Below, piece after piece: positions 20,542-29,502 of a stretch of DNA of 64,000 nucleotides (positions are counted from its first letter, which is position 1; each line of letters opens with the position of its first letter). The DNA is taken from IMG/VR virus record IMGVR_UViG_3300042317_000235, positions 1 through 64,000 of that record; one strand, written 5' to 3'. A model generated the notes under the pieces. The model had not been told where the DNA came from. It did no database searches and was given only the letters and a program-made list of their open reading frames with translations. Source of the DNA: a virus. A program made the translations under genes and the position numbers.

Positions 20542-23352
20542 ATGTTTGATAAAAGCCTAAACCAAGCACCACTAGGACTTGAGTCCTTACTCGGCGGCGA
20601 TGAGCCTGACATCGAGATTGAAATTGACGACCCAGAAAGTTTGCATATTGCAATGGGTGGGATGGAGATTGACTTTGACCCAAAAGGTGAAAGCGGAGAA
20701 GATTTTGATGAGAATTTAGCTGAACTCCTAGATGATGGGGAGCTTTCGTCTATTGCAGCAGATTTGTTGTCTGATTTTGATGATGACGTGGCTTCGCGTA
20801 AAGATTGGATTACGACTTATACAGATGGTTTAGAGCTACTCGGTATGAAGATTGAAGAGCGTACTGAGCCTTGGGATGGCGCGTGTGGTGTGCATCACCC
20901 TCTACTTAGCGAAGCATTAGTTAAGTTCCAAGCTGAGACTATGATGGCGACATTCCCGTCAGCAGGTCCTGTCAAAACAAAGATTATCGGCAAAGAGACT
21001 TCTAGTAAGAAGGAAGCAGCGGTACGTGTTCAAGACGACATGAATCACCAGCTTTTAGACGTGATGACTGAGTACAGACCTGAGCATGAGCGTATGCTTT
21101 GGGGTCTTGGGCTATCTGGTAATGCATTTAAGAAAGTGTACTTTGACCCAAAATTAAACCGCCAAACATCTCTATTTGTCCCTGCTGAAGACATGGTTGT
21201 ACCTTATGGTGCATCTAACTTAGAAACAGCAGAGCGTGTAACTCATGTTATGCGTAAGACTGAGAACGATATGCGTAGGCTTCAGGTAGCGGGGTTTTAC
21301 CGCGATATTGACCTAGGTGAGCCTAGTAGTCAGCTTGATGACGTTGAGAAGAAAATTGCTGAGAAGATGGGATTTAGTGCAACGTCTGATGACCGATATA
21401 AAGTCCTTGAAATGCACGTTGACCTCGACCTTCCAGGGTTTGAGCATACTGATGCAGATGGGGATGAAACGGGAATTGCACTACCTTATGTAGTGACTAT
21501 TGAGAAAGGAAGTCAAGAGATTCTATCCATTAGACGTAACTGGGAGCCAGATGATGAAACCTACACCAAGCGACAACATTTTGTTCATTATGGGTATGTC
21601 CCTGGGTTTGGCTTTTATTGCTTTGGCCTTATTCATCTTATTGGCGCATTTGCTAAGTCCGGTACTTCTCTTATTAGACAACTGGTTGATGCAGGCACGC
21701 TAAGTAATCTGCCTGGCGGGTTTAAAGCGCGTGGTATGCGTATTAAGGGTGATGATACGCCTATCTCTCCTGGAGAGTGGCGCGATGTAGATGTACCAAG
21801 CGGTACAATTCGAGATAACCTGCTTCCACTTCCATACAAAGAGCCGTCACAAACATTGATGGCACTGCTTAATCAGATTGTAGAAGAAGGTAGACGCTTT
21901 GCTAACGCGGCGGATTTGCAAGTATCTGATATGTCGGGTAATGCGCCTGTAGGGACGACACTAGCTATTTTAGAGCGTACGCTTAAAGTGATTACTGCTG
22001 TTCAAGCGCGTGTACATTATTCAATGAAGCAAGAGCTCGGTCTCCTAAAAGGTATTATCGCCGCTTACGCACCAGAGGATTATGACTATGACCCTGAAGA
22101 AGGAAGTAGAAAAGCCAAGAAGTCGGACTATACGACTACAGAAGTTATCCCTGTATCTGACCCTAATGCGTCTACGATGGCTCAGAAAATCGTACAGTAC
22201 CAAGCGGTACTTCAACTTGCGCAAGGGGCACCTCAACTTTACAACCTGCCCATTCTTCACCGCCAGATGCTTGATGCTTTGGGGATTAAGGATGCGCAAA
22301 AGCTGGTTCCATTAGAAGAAGATAAGTTCCCTGTAGACCCCGTGTCTGAGAATCAGAATATCCTTAGATTAAAACCTGTCAAAGCGTTCTTAACTCAAGA
22401 CCACAATGCTCACATTGCTGTCCATATGGCGATGATGCAAGACCCCAAGATTATGGGTACGCTGCAAGGAAACCCGCTACTTCCACAGATTCAAGCGACA
22501 GTCATGTCACACGTAGCAGAGCATTTGGGCTTCCAGTATAGAAAAGATGTTGAAGTACAGCTTGGTATGCAGATGCCTCCACAAGAGGATGATGACGGCG
22601 AAGATATGAAGCAAGACCCCGAAGTAGAAGCGGCATTGTCTCCATTACTTGCACAAGCGGCTACACAACTACTTCAACAAAATCAAGCTGGAGCAGCGCA
22701 GCAAAAAGCGCAGCAGCAAGCTCAAGACCCACTTATTCAAATGCAGATGCAAGAGCTACAACTTAAAGCGCAAGAAATTCAGAATAAAGCGCAGAGAGAT
22801 CAAGCTGAGATTCAAGTTAAGATGCAGCAGATTCAAGTAGACCGTGAACGCATTGCAGCGCAAACAGCAACAGCAGATAAACAGCGTGAGATTGATGTCC
22901 TAAAAAGTGCAGCGCAGTTAGGTGTTAAACAGTCGCTCGATAAAGGTAAACAAACCCATGACGAGAAGAAACTGCAAGTAGAAGCGCTTAAAAATGCAGC
23001 TGATATGACGATGAAGAAGGAAGACCAGCAGCGCAAAACAACTGTTCAAGCTCTAAAAGATGCGGCTCAAATCACTGCTAAGAAGACTGAAACCGAAATG
23101 GGGTTAGCTCACCAAGCGTATCAAGGTATGCTTGAGCGTGAACGCGCACAGACAGAGAAAGCGGAAACTATGGCTCACGAAGCCTACCAAAAAGCTCTTG
23201 AAAGAGACCATCAAAGACATCATAAAATACTCGATGTAGCGCACCAAGGCCACCAAGCTGAAGTAAATCGCGAACATCAAAAAGAGCAAGCTTTTGCTAA
23301 AGGGGGAGAAGTAAAACAATCCGCCAAGAAACCTAAGAAAGGTGAAGAATAA
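20542..23352 (+). CDS. portal protein with long coiled-coil C-terminus
   Basis: 936 residues. The N-terminal two thirds are a portal of the pelagiphage-like type (RKDWITTYTDGLELLGMKIE, PLLSEALVKFQAETMMATFP, MLWGLGLSGNAFKKVYFDP, RRFANAADLQVSDMSGNAPV). From about residue 690 a glutamine-rich coiled coil begins (LLQQNQAGAAQQKAQQQAQD), with many repeats of QxAQ and HQAYQ/HEAYQ. It ends with FAKGGEVKQSAKKPKKGEE, a motif that recurs in other virion proteins here. The portal forms the dodecameric channel through which terminase pumps DNA; the coiled coil may be a barrel or inside-head extension. Confidence 0.92.
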   Translation: MFDKSLNQAPLGLESLLGGDEPDIEIEIDDPESLHIAMGGMEIDFDPKGESGEDFDENLAELLDDGELSSIAADLLSDFDDDVASRKDWITTYTDGLELLGMKIEERTEPWDGACGVHHPLLSEALVKFQAETMMATFPSAGPVKTKIIGKETSSKKEAAVRVQDDMNHQLLDVMTEYRPEHERMLWGLGLSGNAFKKVYFDPKLNRQTSLFVPAEDMVVPYGASNLETAERVTHVMRKTENDMRRLQVAGFYRDIDLGEPSSQLDDVEKKIAEKMGFSATSDDRYKVLEMHVDLDLPGFEHTDADGDETGIALPYVVTIEKGSQEILSIRRNWEPDDETYTKRQHFVHYGYVPGFGFYCFGLIHLIGAFAKSGTSLIRQLVDAGTLSNLPGGFKARGMRIKGDDTPISPGEWRDVDVPSGTIRDNLLPLPYKEPSQTLMALLNQIVEEGRRFANAADLQVSDMSGNAPVGTTLAILERTLKVITAVQARVHYSMKQELGLLKGIIAAYAPEDYDYDPEEGSRKAKKSDYTTTEVIPVSDPNASTMAQKIVQYQAVLQLAQGAPQLYNLPILHRQMLDALGIKDAQKLVPLEEDKFPVDPVSENQNILRLKPVKAFLTQDHNAHIAVHMAMMQDPKIMGTLQGNPLLPQIQATVMSHVAEHLGFQYRKDVEVQLGMQMPPQEDDDGEDMKQDPEVEAALSPLLAQAATQLLQQNQAGAAQQKAQQQAQDPLIQMQMQELQLKAQEIQNKAQRDQAEIQVKMQQIQVDRERIAAQTATADKQREIDVLKSAAQLGVKQSLDKGKQTHDEKKLQVEALKNAADMTMKKEDQQRKTTVQALKDAAQITAKKTETEMGLAHQAYQGMLERERAQTEKAETMAHEAYQKALERDHQRHHKILDVAHQGHQAEVNREHQKEQAFAKGGEVKQSAKKPKKGEE

Positions 23353-23531
23353 TGGACGCGTTTGATGTAGTGCTTAAGCACATTGATGAGAAAGTTATGC
23401 AACTTAAAGATGCTGTATGTTCTGAGCGAATTGACTCAATGGAAACGTATAAACAGATGTGCGGTGAAATACGCGGGCTTCAAACAGCTCGCGGTTATGT
23501 ACTTGATATAAAAGATAAATTAGAAGACTAG
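23352..23531 (+). CDS. small conserved phage protein after portal
   Basis: 59 residues in an all-helical fold: MDAFDVVLKHIDEKVMQLKD, CGEIRGLQTARGYVLDIKD. TAATG overlap with the portal. This kind of small protein (xxCGEIxGLxxARxxVLxLxxKLED) follows the portal in many phages. Role unknown; possibly in head assembly. Confidence 0.7.
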   Translation: MDAFDVVLKHIDEKVMQLKDAVCSERIDSMETYKQMCGEIRGLQTARGYVLDIKDKLED

Positions 23532-23606
23532 CTTGGAAGAGGAGCTTAAAACCTCGATGACAGCACGGAAAGACGGCATATTTTAATCCCACAAACAGGA
23601 AACAAA

Positions 23607-24023
23607 ATGTCAAAGATTTTAATTGGGTCAAACCCCAAAAATCCACAAGTTGTTGGTAGCTACGAAACAGAGGCTACTAACGAAGAAAAAGCAACGCAAC
23701 TCCCAATGCCATCAGGATACAGAATCCTATGTGCTATTCCAGAAGCAGATAAAGAATACGAAAGTGGTATCGCAAAAGCTGACGTAACCCTGCGTAATGA
23801 AGAAGTACTTACCACCGTATTATTCGTTGTTTCATTAGGCCCAGAAGCTTATAAAGACACAAACAAATTCCCTAGTGGTGCATGGTGTAAAGAAGGCGAC
23901 TTTATCTTAGTACGCCCCAACTCAGGCTCACGCCTGCTTATTCACGGTAGAGAATTCCGTCTTATCAATGATGATTCGGTAGAAGCAGTTGTACTCGACC
24001 CACGTGGCATCTCACGCAAATAG
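23607..24023 (+). CDS. GroES-like co-chaperonin
   Basis: 138 residues. From about residue 33 the sequence follows the Cpn10 fold: PMPSGYRILCAIPEADK, then VLFVVSLGPEAYKDTN, FPSGAWCKEGDFILVRP, SGSRLLIHGREFRLINDDSV and EAVV. GroES caps the GroEL folding chamber; phage versions such as T4 gp31 and RB49 CocO are needed for folding the capsid protein. The gene lies between the portal and scaffold/capsid genes, which fits a job in capsid folding. The N-terminal extension is unlike host GroES. AGGAAAC lies before the ATG. Confidence 0.8.
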   Translation: MSKILIGSNPKNPQVVGSYETEATNEEKATQLPMPSGYRILCAIPEADKEYESGIAKADVTLRNEEVLTTVLFVVSLGPEAYKDTNKFPSGAWCKEGDFILVRPNSGSRLLIHGREFRLINDDSVEAVVLDPRGISRK

Positions 24024-24032
24024 GACAAGACT

Positions 24033-24980
24033 ATGGCAGATTTTGAAAGAACAGAATATAAATTCCCCGATGAAATAGACGATAATGACGATAACATCGA
24101 GATTGAAATAGAAGACGATACTCCCGAAGAAGACCGTGGTCGGGAACCAATGCCTAAACACATTGTAGATGAGTTAGAAGAAGACGAATTAGACTCCTAC
24201 GATGCAAAAGCACAACAACGCATTAAACAAATGCGTAAGGTATATCATGACGAGCGCAGGGAGAAAGAAGCGGCTCAACGTGAGCACAGAGAGGCTGTTG
24301 CATTAGCGCAACGACTGCTCCAAGAAAACCAACGCGTTAACCAAGTTTTGGGTAATGGTGAAAAAGAGTATATTAATAATATACAGAGTTTAGCTCAGAA
24401 AGAGATGCAAGAAGCCAAGCGTGCTTACAAAGACGCATATGAAATTGGTGATGCCGATGGTGTAGTAGAAGCTCAAGAGCAGATGCAGTTGGCCACCTTA
24501 AAATTGGCTCAAGCACATAATATGCGTACAGGGGCTTTACAAACACCTGATTATGAGGTACAACAGGCGCAAGAAAGGCTACAACGCCCTGCGGAACCGC
24601 AAGTTCCACGGCCTGACGAGAAGGCTTTGGATTGGCAAGAAAGAAATGAGTGGTTTGGTAAAGACAAAGAAATGACCAGCGCAGCTCTTGGACTTCATGC
24701 AAAACTTGTAGACGAAGGCGTACCAGTAGGCTCTAAAGAATATTACAACGTATTGGACAAAACAATGCGTAGACGTTTTAACGAGTATTTTGGTGAAACC
24801 GAAGATAGAAAGTCGAGTAGGGGCAGACCGTCAAACGTAGTCGCACCCGCTTCGAGAAGTACATCAGCAACAAAGATAAAGTTAACTCAGAGCCAGGTCA
24901 ACTTAGCAAAGAAATTTGGCTTAACCCCTGAACAATATGCGAAAGCAGCTTTAGCCTTGGAGAACCAAAATGGCAGATAA
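24033..24980 (+). CDS. scaffold protein
   Basis: 315 residues, acidic at the N-terminus (DEIDDNDDNIEIEIEDDTPE) and then almost all coiled coil (QRIKQMRKVYHDERREKEAA, AREHREAVALAQRLLQENQR pattern). The C-terminus is a basic helix-turn-helix (KIKLTQSQVNLAKKFGLTPE), as in many scaffold proteins that bind the capsid by a basic end. Position between portal and capsid supports the call. AGGA before ATG. Confidence 0.82.
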   Translation: MADFERTEYKFPDEIDDNDDNIEIEIEDDTPEEDRGREPMPKHIVDELEEDELDSYDAKAQQRIKQMRKVYHDERREKEAAQREHREAVALAQRLLQENQRVNQVLGNGEKEYINNIQSLAQKEMQEAKRAYKDAYEIGDADGVVEAQEQMQLATLKLAQAHNMRTGALQTPDYEVQQAQERLQRPAEPQVPRPDEKALDWQERNEWFGKDKEMTSAALGLHAKLVDEGVPVGSKEYYNVLDKTMRRRFNEYFGETEDRKSSRGRPSNVVAPASRSTSATKIKLTQSQVNLAKKFGLTPEQYAKAALALENQNGR

Positions 24981-25428
24981 TACAAATGCAAGAACAACTC
25001 GTGAACTAGAAACCCGTGCACTTGTGGAGCGTCCTAAGCAGTGGATGCAACCAGAGCTGCTCCCTGAGCCTGACAAAGAGGCTGGGTTTGCATATAGATG
25101 GATTCGCGTAGCAACATTAAATAACAGTGACCCAAGCAACTTAGCGTCAAATCTAAGACAAGGCTGGGAACCCGTTACAATGAGCGAACAACCTAAATTT
25201 AGACTGTTAGCCGACCCGAATAGTCGTTTTAAAGACAATATCGAAGTAGGCGGATTATTACTTTGCAAGATTCCAGCTGAGTTTATGGAGCAACGTGCAC
25301 AACACTTTGCTAACATTACAAGCCAGCAAGCAGAAGCTGTAGATAATAATCTAATGCGCCAAAGTGACTCAAGAATGCCTATCTTTAAAGAGAGAAGCTC
25401 TAAAGTTACCTTTGGTAAAGGTACTTAA
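24970..25428 (+). CDS. structural protein upstream of capsid
   Basis: 152 residues: KQWMQPELLPEPDKEAGFAY, RWIRVATLNNSDPSNLASNL, IEVGGLLLCKIPAEFMEQRA. Proteins of this kind stand before the capsid gene in many podoviruses without known function. It overlaps the scaffold gene by 11 bp. Could act in head assembly or maturation. Confidence 0.65.
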   Translation: MADNTNARTTRELETRALVERPKQWMQPELLPEPDKEAGFAYRWIRVATLNNSDPSNLASNLRQGWEPVTMSEQPKFRLLADPNSRFKDNIEVGGLLLCKIPAEFMEQRAQHFANITSQQAEAVDNNLMRQSDSRMPIFKERSSKVTFGKGT

Positions 25429-25449
25429 TTAATTATTTTAGGAGTTAAA

Positions 25450-26265
25450 ATGGCTTATCCTACAGTACAAGCCCCTTACGGGTTAAAACCTGTAAATCTA
25501 ATCGGGGGTCAAGTTTTTGCGGGTTCTACTCGTAACATCCCTATTCAATACGGGTACAACACTAATATCGGTTATGGTGACCCTGTTGTAATTGCGTCTG
25601 GTACTATTACTAGAGCTACTATTGCTGCAGCAACTACAGGTAAACAAATTACTGGTATTTTCTTGGGTTGTTCATACACTAACCCAACAACTAAACAAAA
25701 GTTATTCTCTCAGTATTGGCCTGCAGGTACACTTGCTGGTGATGCAGAAGCTGTTGTTACTGATGACCCAGATACTGTATTTAAAGTAGTTATGTTGTCT
25801 GCGGCAGGCGGTACAGTTACTTCAGGTTCACAAGCATTAGTTGGCTTAAATGTTGCTGGTGCAGATGCTGCGGCTAACGTAAATACAGGTAATTCTACTG
25901 TGGGTGCTGTTACACCTACTGCAACCCCCTCTACAGGCCTAGCATATCGTATTGTTGACTTAGTACCTGAAACAGCGGTTATTACTTCTGTTCCTAGCAC
26001 TTCAACAACAACAACAACTATTACTGTCCCTGCATTGACTTCACCGTTAGTTGTGGGTTCGGATGTATCTTTCATTGCACCTAACGGTCAATTAGTACAA
26101 ACAGGGTCATTTTTAACAGCTAACTATGCTGTTGGGGCAACATCTCTTGTTATGAACGCGGCTTCAGGCGTGACCATTCCTGCTTCTGCAACCTTAGTTA
26201 TTACTCAGTACCCAGAAGTACTAGTTAAAATTAACTTCGGTATCCATTCATACTACGGCGCTTAA
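25450..26265 (+). CDS. capsid-associated protein (decoration or head-fibre-like)
   Basis: 271 residues starting MAYPTVQAPYGLKPVNLIGG, then an Ala/Thr/Gly/Val-rich beta protein (NTGNSTVGAVTPTATPSTGL). It stands directly before the major capsid gene, and strong ribosome sites (TAGGAG) suggest high expression. Similar proteins accompany gpT-like capsids in many podoviruses and are thought to be a head decoration protein, but experimental data are not known to me. Confidence 0.65.
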   Translation: MAYPTVQAPYGLKPVNLIGGQVFAGSTRNIPIQYGYNTNIGYGDPVVIASGTITRATIAAATTGKQITGIFLGCSYTNPTTKQKLFSQYWPAGTLAGDAEAVVTDDPDTVFKVVMLSAAGGTVTSGSQALVGLNVAGADAAANVNTGNSTVGAVTPTATPSTGLAYRIVDLVPETAVITSVPSTSTTTTTITVPALTSPLVVGSDVSFIAPNGQLVQTGSFLTANYAVGATSLVMNAASGVTIPASATLVITQYPEVLVKINFGIHSYYGA

Positions 26266-26278
26266 GGAGCAATAAAAA

Positions 26279-27190
26279 ATGGCAATTTCTAGAGCACAGC
26301 TATTAAAAGAGTTATTACCGGGCCTTAACGCGTTATTCGGTTTAGAGTACGCACGCTACGGTGAACAACATAAAGAAATTTATGAAATCGAATCTTCTGA
26401 GCGTTCATTCGAAGAAGAAACAAAACTTTCAGGTTTTGCTGCAGCGGCAGTTAAATCAGAGGGTTCTGCAATTCAGTATGAAGCCGGTCAAGAAGCTTGG
26501 ACTGCACGCTATAACCACGAAACAATTGCTCTTGGCTTCTCATTAACTGAAGAAGCTGTAGAAGATAACTTGTATGACTCATTGTCTGCTCGTTATACAA
26601 AAGCGTTGGCTCGTGCTATGGCATACACCAAACAAGTAAAAGCGGCGGCTGTTTTAAACAACGGCTTCAACTCTGCTTATACTGGCGGTGACGGTTCAGC
26701 ATTGTTCTCAGCTTCACACTCATTAGTGTCTGGCGGCACAAACTCAAACATCCCATCAACTCCTGCTGATTTAAACGAAACTTCTTTAGAAGCGGCTGTT
26801 ATTCAAATTGCACAATGGACTGATGAACGTGGTTTGTTGATTGCTGCTAAACCTAAAAAATTGATTGTTCCCCCTGCACTTCAATTCGTTGCAACTCGTT
26901 TGCTCGAAACAGAACAACGTGTAGGCACAACCGATAACGACATCAACGCGTTAAAAAACAACGGCTCTATCCCAGAAGGTTACACTGTTAATAACTTCTT
27001 AACAGACACCAATGCGTGGTTCTTAACTACTGATGTACCAAACGGTTTGAAACATTTCGTGCGTCAATCATTGGTAACTTCATCAGATTCCGATTTTGAT
27101 ACAGGCAACATGAGATATAAGGCGAGAGAACGCTACAGCTTCGGCTGGTCGGATCCGCTCGGAATGTACGGTTCATCTGGTTCAAACTAA
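26279..27190 (+). CDS. major capsid protein, Mu gpT-like
   Basis: 303 residues: MAISRAQLLKELLPGLNALF, AVKSEGSAIQYEAGQEAWTA, LGFSLTEEAVEDNLYDSLSA, TLKYTKALARAMAYTKQV type HK97-fold patterns and FSASHSLVSGG. C-terminal YKARERYSFGWSDPLGMYGS is the end seen in Mu-like major head subunit gpT proteins. AAGGAG precedes the ATG and a strong terminator follows at 27210. No delta-domain protease is evident. Confidence 0.92.
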   Translation: MAISRAQLLKELLPGLNALFGLEYARYGEQHKEIYEIESSERSFEEETKLSGFAAAAVKSEGSAIQYEAGQEAWTARYNHETIALGFSLTEEAVEDNLYDSLSARYTKALARAMAYTKQVKAAAVLNNGFNSAYTGGDGSALFSASHSLVSGGTNSNIPSTPADLNETSLEAAVIQIAQWTDERGLLIAAKPKKLIVPPALQFVATRLLETEQRVGTTDNDINALKNNGSIPEGYTVNNFLTDTNAWFLTTDVPNGLKHFVRQSLVTSSDSDFDTGNMRYKARERYSFGWSDPLGMYGSSGSN

Positions 27191-27209
27191 GTAAAATCAA
27201 GCGTTTAGG

Positions 27210-27234
27210 AAGGGGACTTAGGTCCCCTTTTTTA
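27210..27234 (+). terminator. rho-independent terminator after the capsid gene
   Basis: AAGGGGAC-TTAG-GTCCCCTT followed by TTTT: stem of eight pairs with a four-base loop, 20 bp after the capsid stop. Confidence 0.94.
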
Positions 27235-27241
27235 TTATATG

Positions 27242-27270
27242 TTGAGATATTTGTTCGGATAGTGTATTAT
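27242..27270 (+). promoter_or_regulatory. sigma70-type promoter of the GIY-YIG gene
   Basis: TTGAGA (27242-27247), 17 bp, TATTAT (27265-27270). It lies right after the capsid terminator and before the AGGAGG of the endonuclease, so the endonuclease has its own promoter. Confidence 0.75.
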
Positions 27271-27297
27271 ACATACTTATTAATTTAGGAGGTGTAT

Positions 27298-28008
27298 ATG
27301 GCTAAAGGTATCTATAAAATTATCAATGTAGTAAACAATAAATTTTATGTGGGAAGTGCAGTAGATTTAAAACGTAGGCGAATTAGACACTTTTCAGAAC
27401 TAAGAACGGGTAAACATAACAATAAACATTTACAAGCTGCCTGGGATAAATATGGTGAACCGGCTTTTATATTTGTTGTGTTGGAAGAAGTAGATGACTC
27501 TGTAAATATTTTAGAATTAGAAGATGTGTGGTTAAAAAACCATGTAGGGAAAGATTATTGTTATAACATGGGAAAAACTGCTACAGCACCTATGTTAGGG
27601 ATGACTGGGGAGTTAAGTCCTACGTGGGGATATGTACACACAGTCGAGGCTAAGTTAAAAATAGGTGCGTCTAGTAAGGGTAGAACGCAGTCAGAAGAAG
27701 AGAAGGTTAAACGCAGGCAAACAATGGTTGGGCATACTGTATCAGCAGAAACACGAGCAAAAATTAGCGCGTCTTTAATGGGAGATAAAAACTTTAATTA
27801 TGGTAAGCCTCGAAGTGACGAGTTTAAAGAAAAAGTTAGTAAACGTGTGCAAATGACTAAGGAAAACACTACTACAGAATACGCAAGTATAGTGGAACTT
27901 AGAGAAGCTACAGGACTAAAACCAGCTACTGTAAATAGAGCGTTAAAGTCAGGTAAACCCATTAGTAGAGGACCTTTTACAGGATGTGTGATTCAGTACT
28001 TAAAATAG
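27298..28008 (+). CDS. GIY-YIG homing endonuclease
   Basis: 236 residues. N-terminal GIY-YIG nuclease: KGIYKIINVVNNKFYVGSA (GIY and YVG), then the R of LKRRRIRHF, H of HNNKHLQAAWDKYGE, and E of LELEDVWLKNH. The middle has HTVEAKLKIG and AKISASLMGDKN repeats (NUMOD3-type DNA-binding), and the end is a NUMOD1-like HTH (SIVELREATGLKPATVNRAL). ATG 27298 is 5 bp after AGGAGG; the upstream GTG overlaps that site. It is a freestanding mobile gene between the capsid and the next virion genes, flanked by its own terminator and promoter. Confidence 0.9.
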   Translation: MAKGIYKIINVVNNKFYVGSAVDLKRRRIRHFSELRTGKHNNKHLQAAWDKYGEPAFIFVVLEEVDDSVNILELEDVWLKNHVGKDYCYNMGKTATAPMLGMTGELSPTWGYVHTVEAKLKIGASSKGRTQSEEEKVKRRQTMVGHTVSAETRAKISASLMGDKNFNYGKPRSDEFKEKVSKRVQMTKENTTTEYASIVELREATGLKPATVNRALKSGKPISRGPFTGCVIQYLK

Positions 28009-28036
28009 TTGCATATTCAACCAATTGGTGTACTAT
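28009..28036 (+). promoter_or_regulatory. candidate promoter for the genes after the GIY-YIG insertion
   Basis: TTGCAT (28009-28014), 16 bp, TACTAT (28031-28036), directly after the stop of the endonuclease. It would restart transcription of the downstream virion genes. Medium match only. Confidence 0.45.
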
Positions 28037-28127
28037 CAGCCTATATCTAGGAACTTAATTATTTGCGCAGATTGACCTAGCAAGCTTTACACAAGACTGC
28101 GTATCTTACGTGTATTTGGAGATTAAA

Positions 28128-28607
28128 ATGGGTTTAGCATCACACTTTGGTCCTTGGAGACTTGGAACCGTACCTAACACAACTGGCACAACTGCTGGTA
28201 CTATCCGTAACATGGGCGCAACTATCGTTGCTCAGAAAGCGGCTATCGCTTACGGCACTACCACAGGAACGGCTTTTGTAATCCCTGCAGGTGCAACAAT
28301 CACTGGTATTGCTTTATATTCATCAACGGCGTTTACGGGTACTTCCCCTACACTTACTGTGTCTGTTGCGGGTACTGCTGTTACTACCGCAAATGCGTTG
28401 ACTTCTGGTACTGCATTTAATGGCTCTTTAGCTCTAGCTCAAACTGCTGGTGCAGCATCTCTCTTATCTAACGTAGGAACTACGGATGTGTCAGTAACCT
28501 ATTCAATTGGCGGTTCTGCATTATCAGCCGGTGTAGGAACTATTGTTGTATCGTACATGGTTAACTTATCAGACGGTACTTATAACCCAACATCGCAAAC
28601 TGCGTAA
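28128..28607 (+). CDS. virion-associated protein
   Basis: 159 residues: MGLASHFGPWRLGTVPNTTG, then GTTAGTIRNMGATIVAQKAA and a Thr/Ser/Ala/Gly-rich beta sandwich (FTGTSPTLTVSVAGTAVTTA). It is a common structural-module protein in podoviruses. ATG 28128 follows GGAG by 6 bp; an upstream GTG lies before the ribosome site. Probably a surface or head-decoration component. Confidence 0.65.
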   Translation: MGLASHFGPWRLGTVPNTTGTTAGTIRNMGATIVAQKAAIAYGTTTGTAFVIPAGATITGIALYSSTAFTGTSPTLTVSVAGTAVTTANALTSGTAFNGSLALAQTAGAASLLSNVGTTDVSVTYSIGGSALSAGVGTIVVSYMVNLSDGTYNPTSQTA

Positions 28608-28694
28608 TTAATATTTAGGGGGTCAGAGTTGAGCGACCTTGACCTTAAATGAGAGCGCCATTTCCGCCCTATCTTTTTAAATAGGAGATTAATT

Positions 28695-28988
28695 ATGAGT
28701 ATGCAATATGATGTCAAGAGTGCGCACGCGAGTGTTGCTGGTAGTTTATACGGTAGTCGAGTCCGTCTTAAAGGTTTTGTAGTAACCCCAGCAGCTAGTA
28801 CAGCGGCTACAGTTGCCTTTAGAGATGGTAGCGCAACAGGAACTATTCTATGTGAAATAGACGTACCTTCTAACACAAACCCAATTCCGTTTTATGTATC
28901 TATCCCTCAAGAAGGTATTGTATTTCAGACTGGGATTTATATGGCTCTTAGCGCGGCTGTAACCGGCGTGACTATCTTCTACGGGTGA
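28695..28988 (+). CDS. small virion protein
   Basis: 97 residues: MSMQYDVKSAHASVAGSLYG, beta-rich, with FRDGSATGTILCEIDVPSNT. The GSRVRLKGFVV and IPFYVSIPQEGIVFQTGIYM segments suggest a jelly-roll or Ig-like fold. TAGGAGA precedes the ATG. In similar phages this position holds small head-fibre or decoration proteins. Confidence 0.6.
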   Translation: MSMQYDVKSAHASVAGSLYGSRVRLKGFVVTPAASTAATVAFRDGSATGTILCEIDVPSNTNPIPFYVSIPQEGIVFQTGIYMALSAAVTGVTIFYG

Positions 28989-28991
28989 GCC

Positions 28992-29225
28992 ATGATGGAC
29001 GACCAAATTAAACTTGCTGTTCATGAAAATGAGATTAAACACTTGCAAACTGATATGGATAAGTTGGTTAAAGATATGGAAGAGCTTAAAGCTTCCGTTG
29101 CTGAAATAGGTAAAACCCTTTCAGAGGCTAAAGGCGGATGGCACGTTTTAATGGTTATGGGTGGTGTAGGTGCAGCTTTTGGTGGTTTAGTTGGCTGGGC
29201 GTTTGAACATTTCTCAGGTAAATAA
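28992..29225 (+). CDS. coiled coil plus one transmembrane span (holin-like)
   Basis: 77 residues: N-terminal coiled coil (HENEIKHLQTDMDKLVKDME), then a C-terminal membrane span (WHVLMVMGGVGAAFGGLVGW). This resembles class III-like holins or pinholins found in virion modules, but a holin also stands at 40921 beside the endolysin, so this one could be an internal virion protein instead. It starts ATGATG; both are possible. Confidence 0.55.
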   Translation: MMDDQIKLAVHENEIKHLQTDMDKLVKDMEELKASVAEIGKTLSEAKGGWHVLMVMGGVGAAFGGLVGWAFEHFSGK

Positions 29226-29226
29226 G

Positions 29227-29502
29227 ATGGCAAAGAAAGCTCCAGTATTAGCAGTAGGTAGAGGTGAGAAACTTCCCGTCTCTAAGGGCGCAGGTCTTAC
29301 AGCCAAAGGTCGTGCAAAATATAATGCGGCTACGGGCTCTAACTTAAAAGCACCAGCACCTAACCCTAAAACCAAAAAAGATGCAGGGAGACGTAAATCT
29401 TTCTGCGCTCGTATGAGTGGTATGCCTGGTCCTATGAAAGACGAGAATGGTAAGCCTACACGCAAAGCAGCCTCTTTAAAACGGTGGAACTGCGGTGCCT
29501 AG
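29227..29502 (+). CDS. DUF6321-like basic protein
   Basis: 91 residues, very basic: VGRGEKLPVSKGAGLTAKGR, KYNAATGSNLKAPAPNPKTK, KKDAGRRKSFCARMSGMPGP, and RKAASLKRWNC. The GAGLTxKGRAKYNxATGSNLKxPxP...RRKSFCARMxGMxGPM pattern marks DUF6321, a widespread phage family with no proven function. Good ATG at 29227 after the stop of the upstream gene. Confidence 0.75.
   Translation: MAKKAPVLAVGRGEKLPVSKGAGLTAKGRAKYNAATGSNLKAPAPNPKTKKDAGRRKSFCARMSGMPGPMKDENGKPTRKAASLKRWNCGA

Noticed and set aside
24373-24702. Minus-strand frame of 109 codons under the scaffold gene.
   Set aside because: Entirely inside the strongly supported scaffold gene, without ribosome site or family features.
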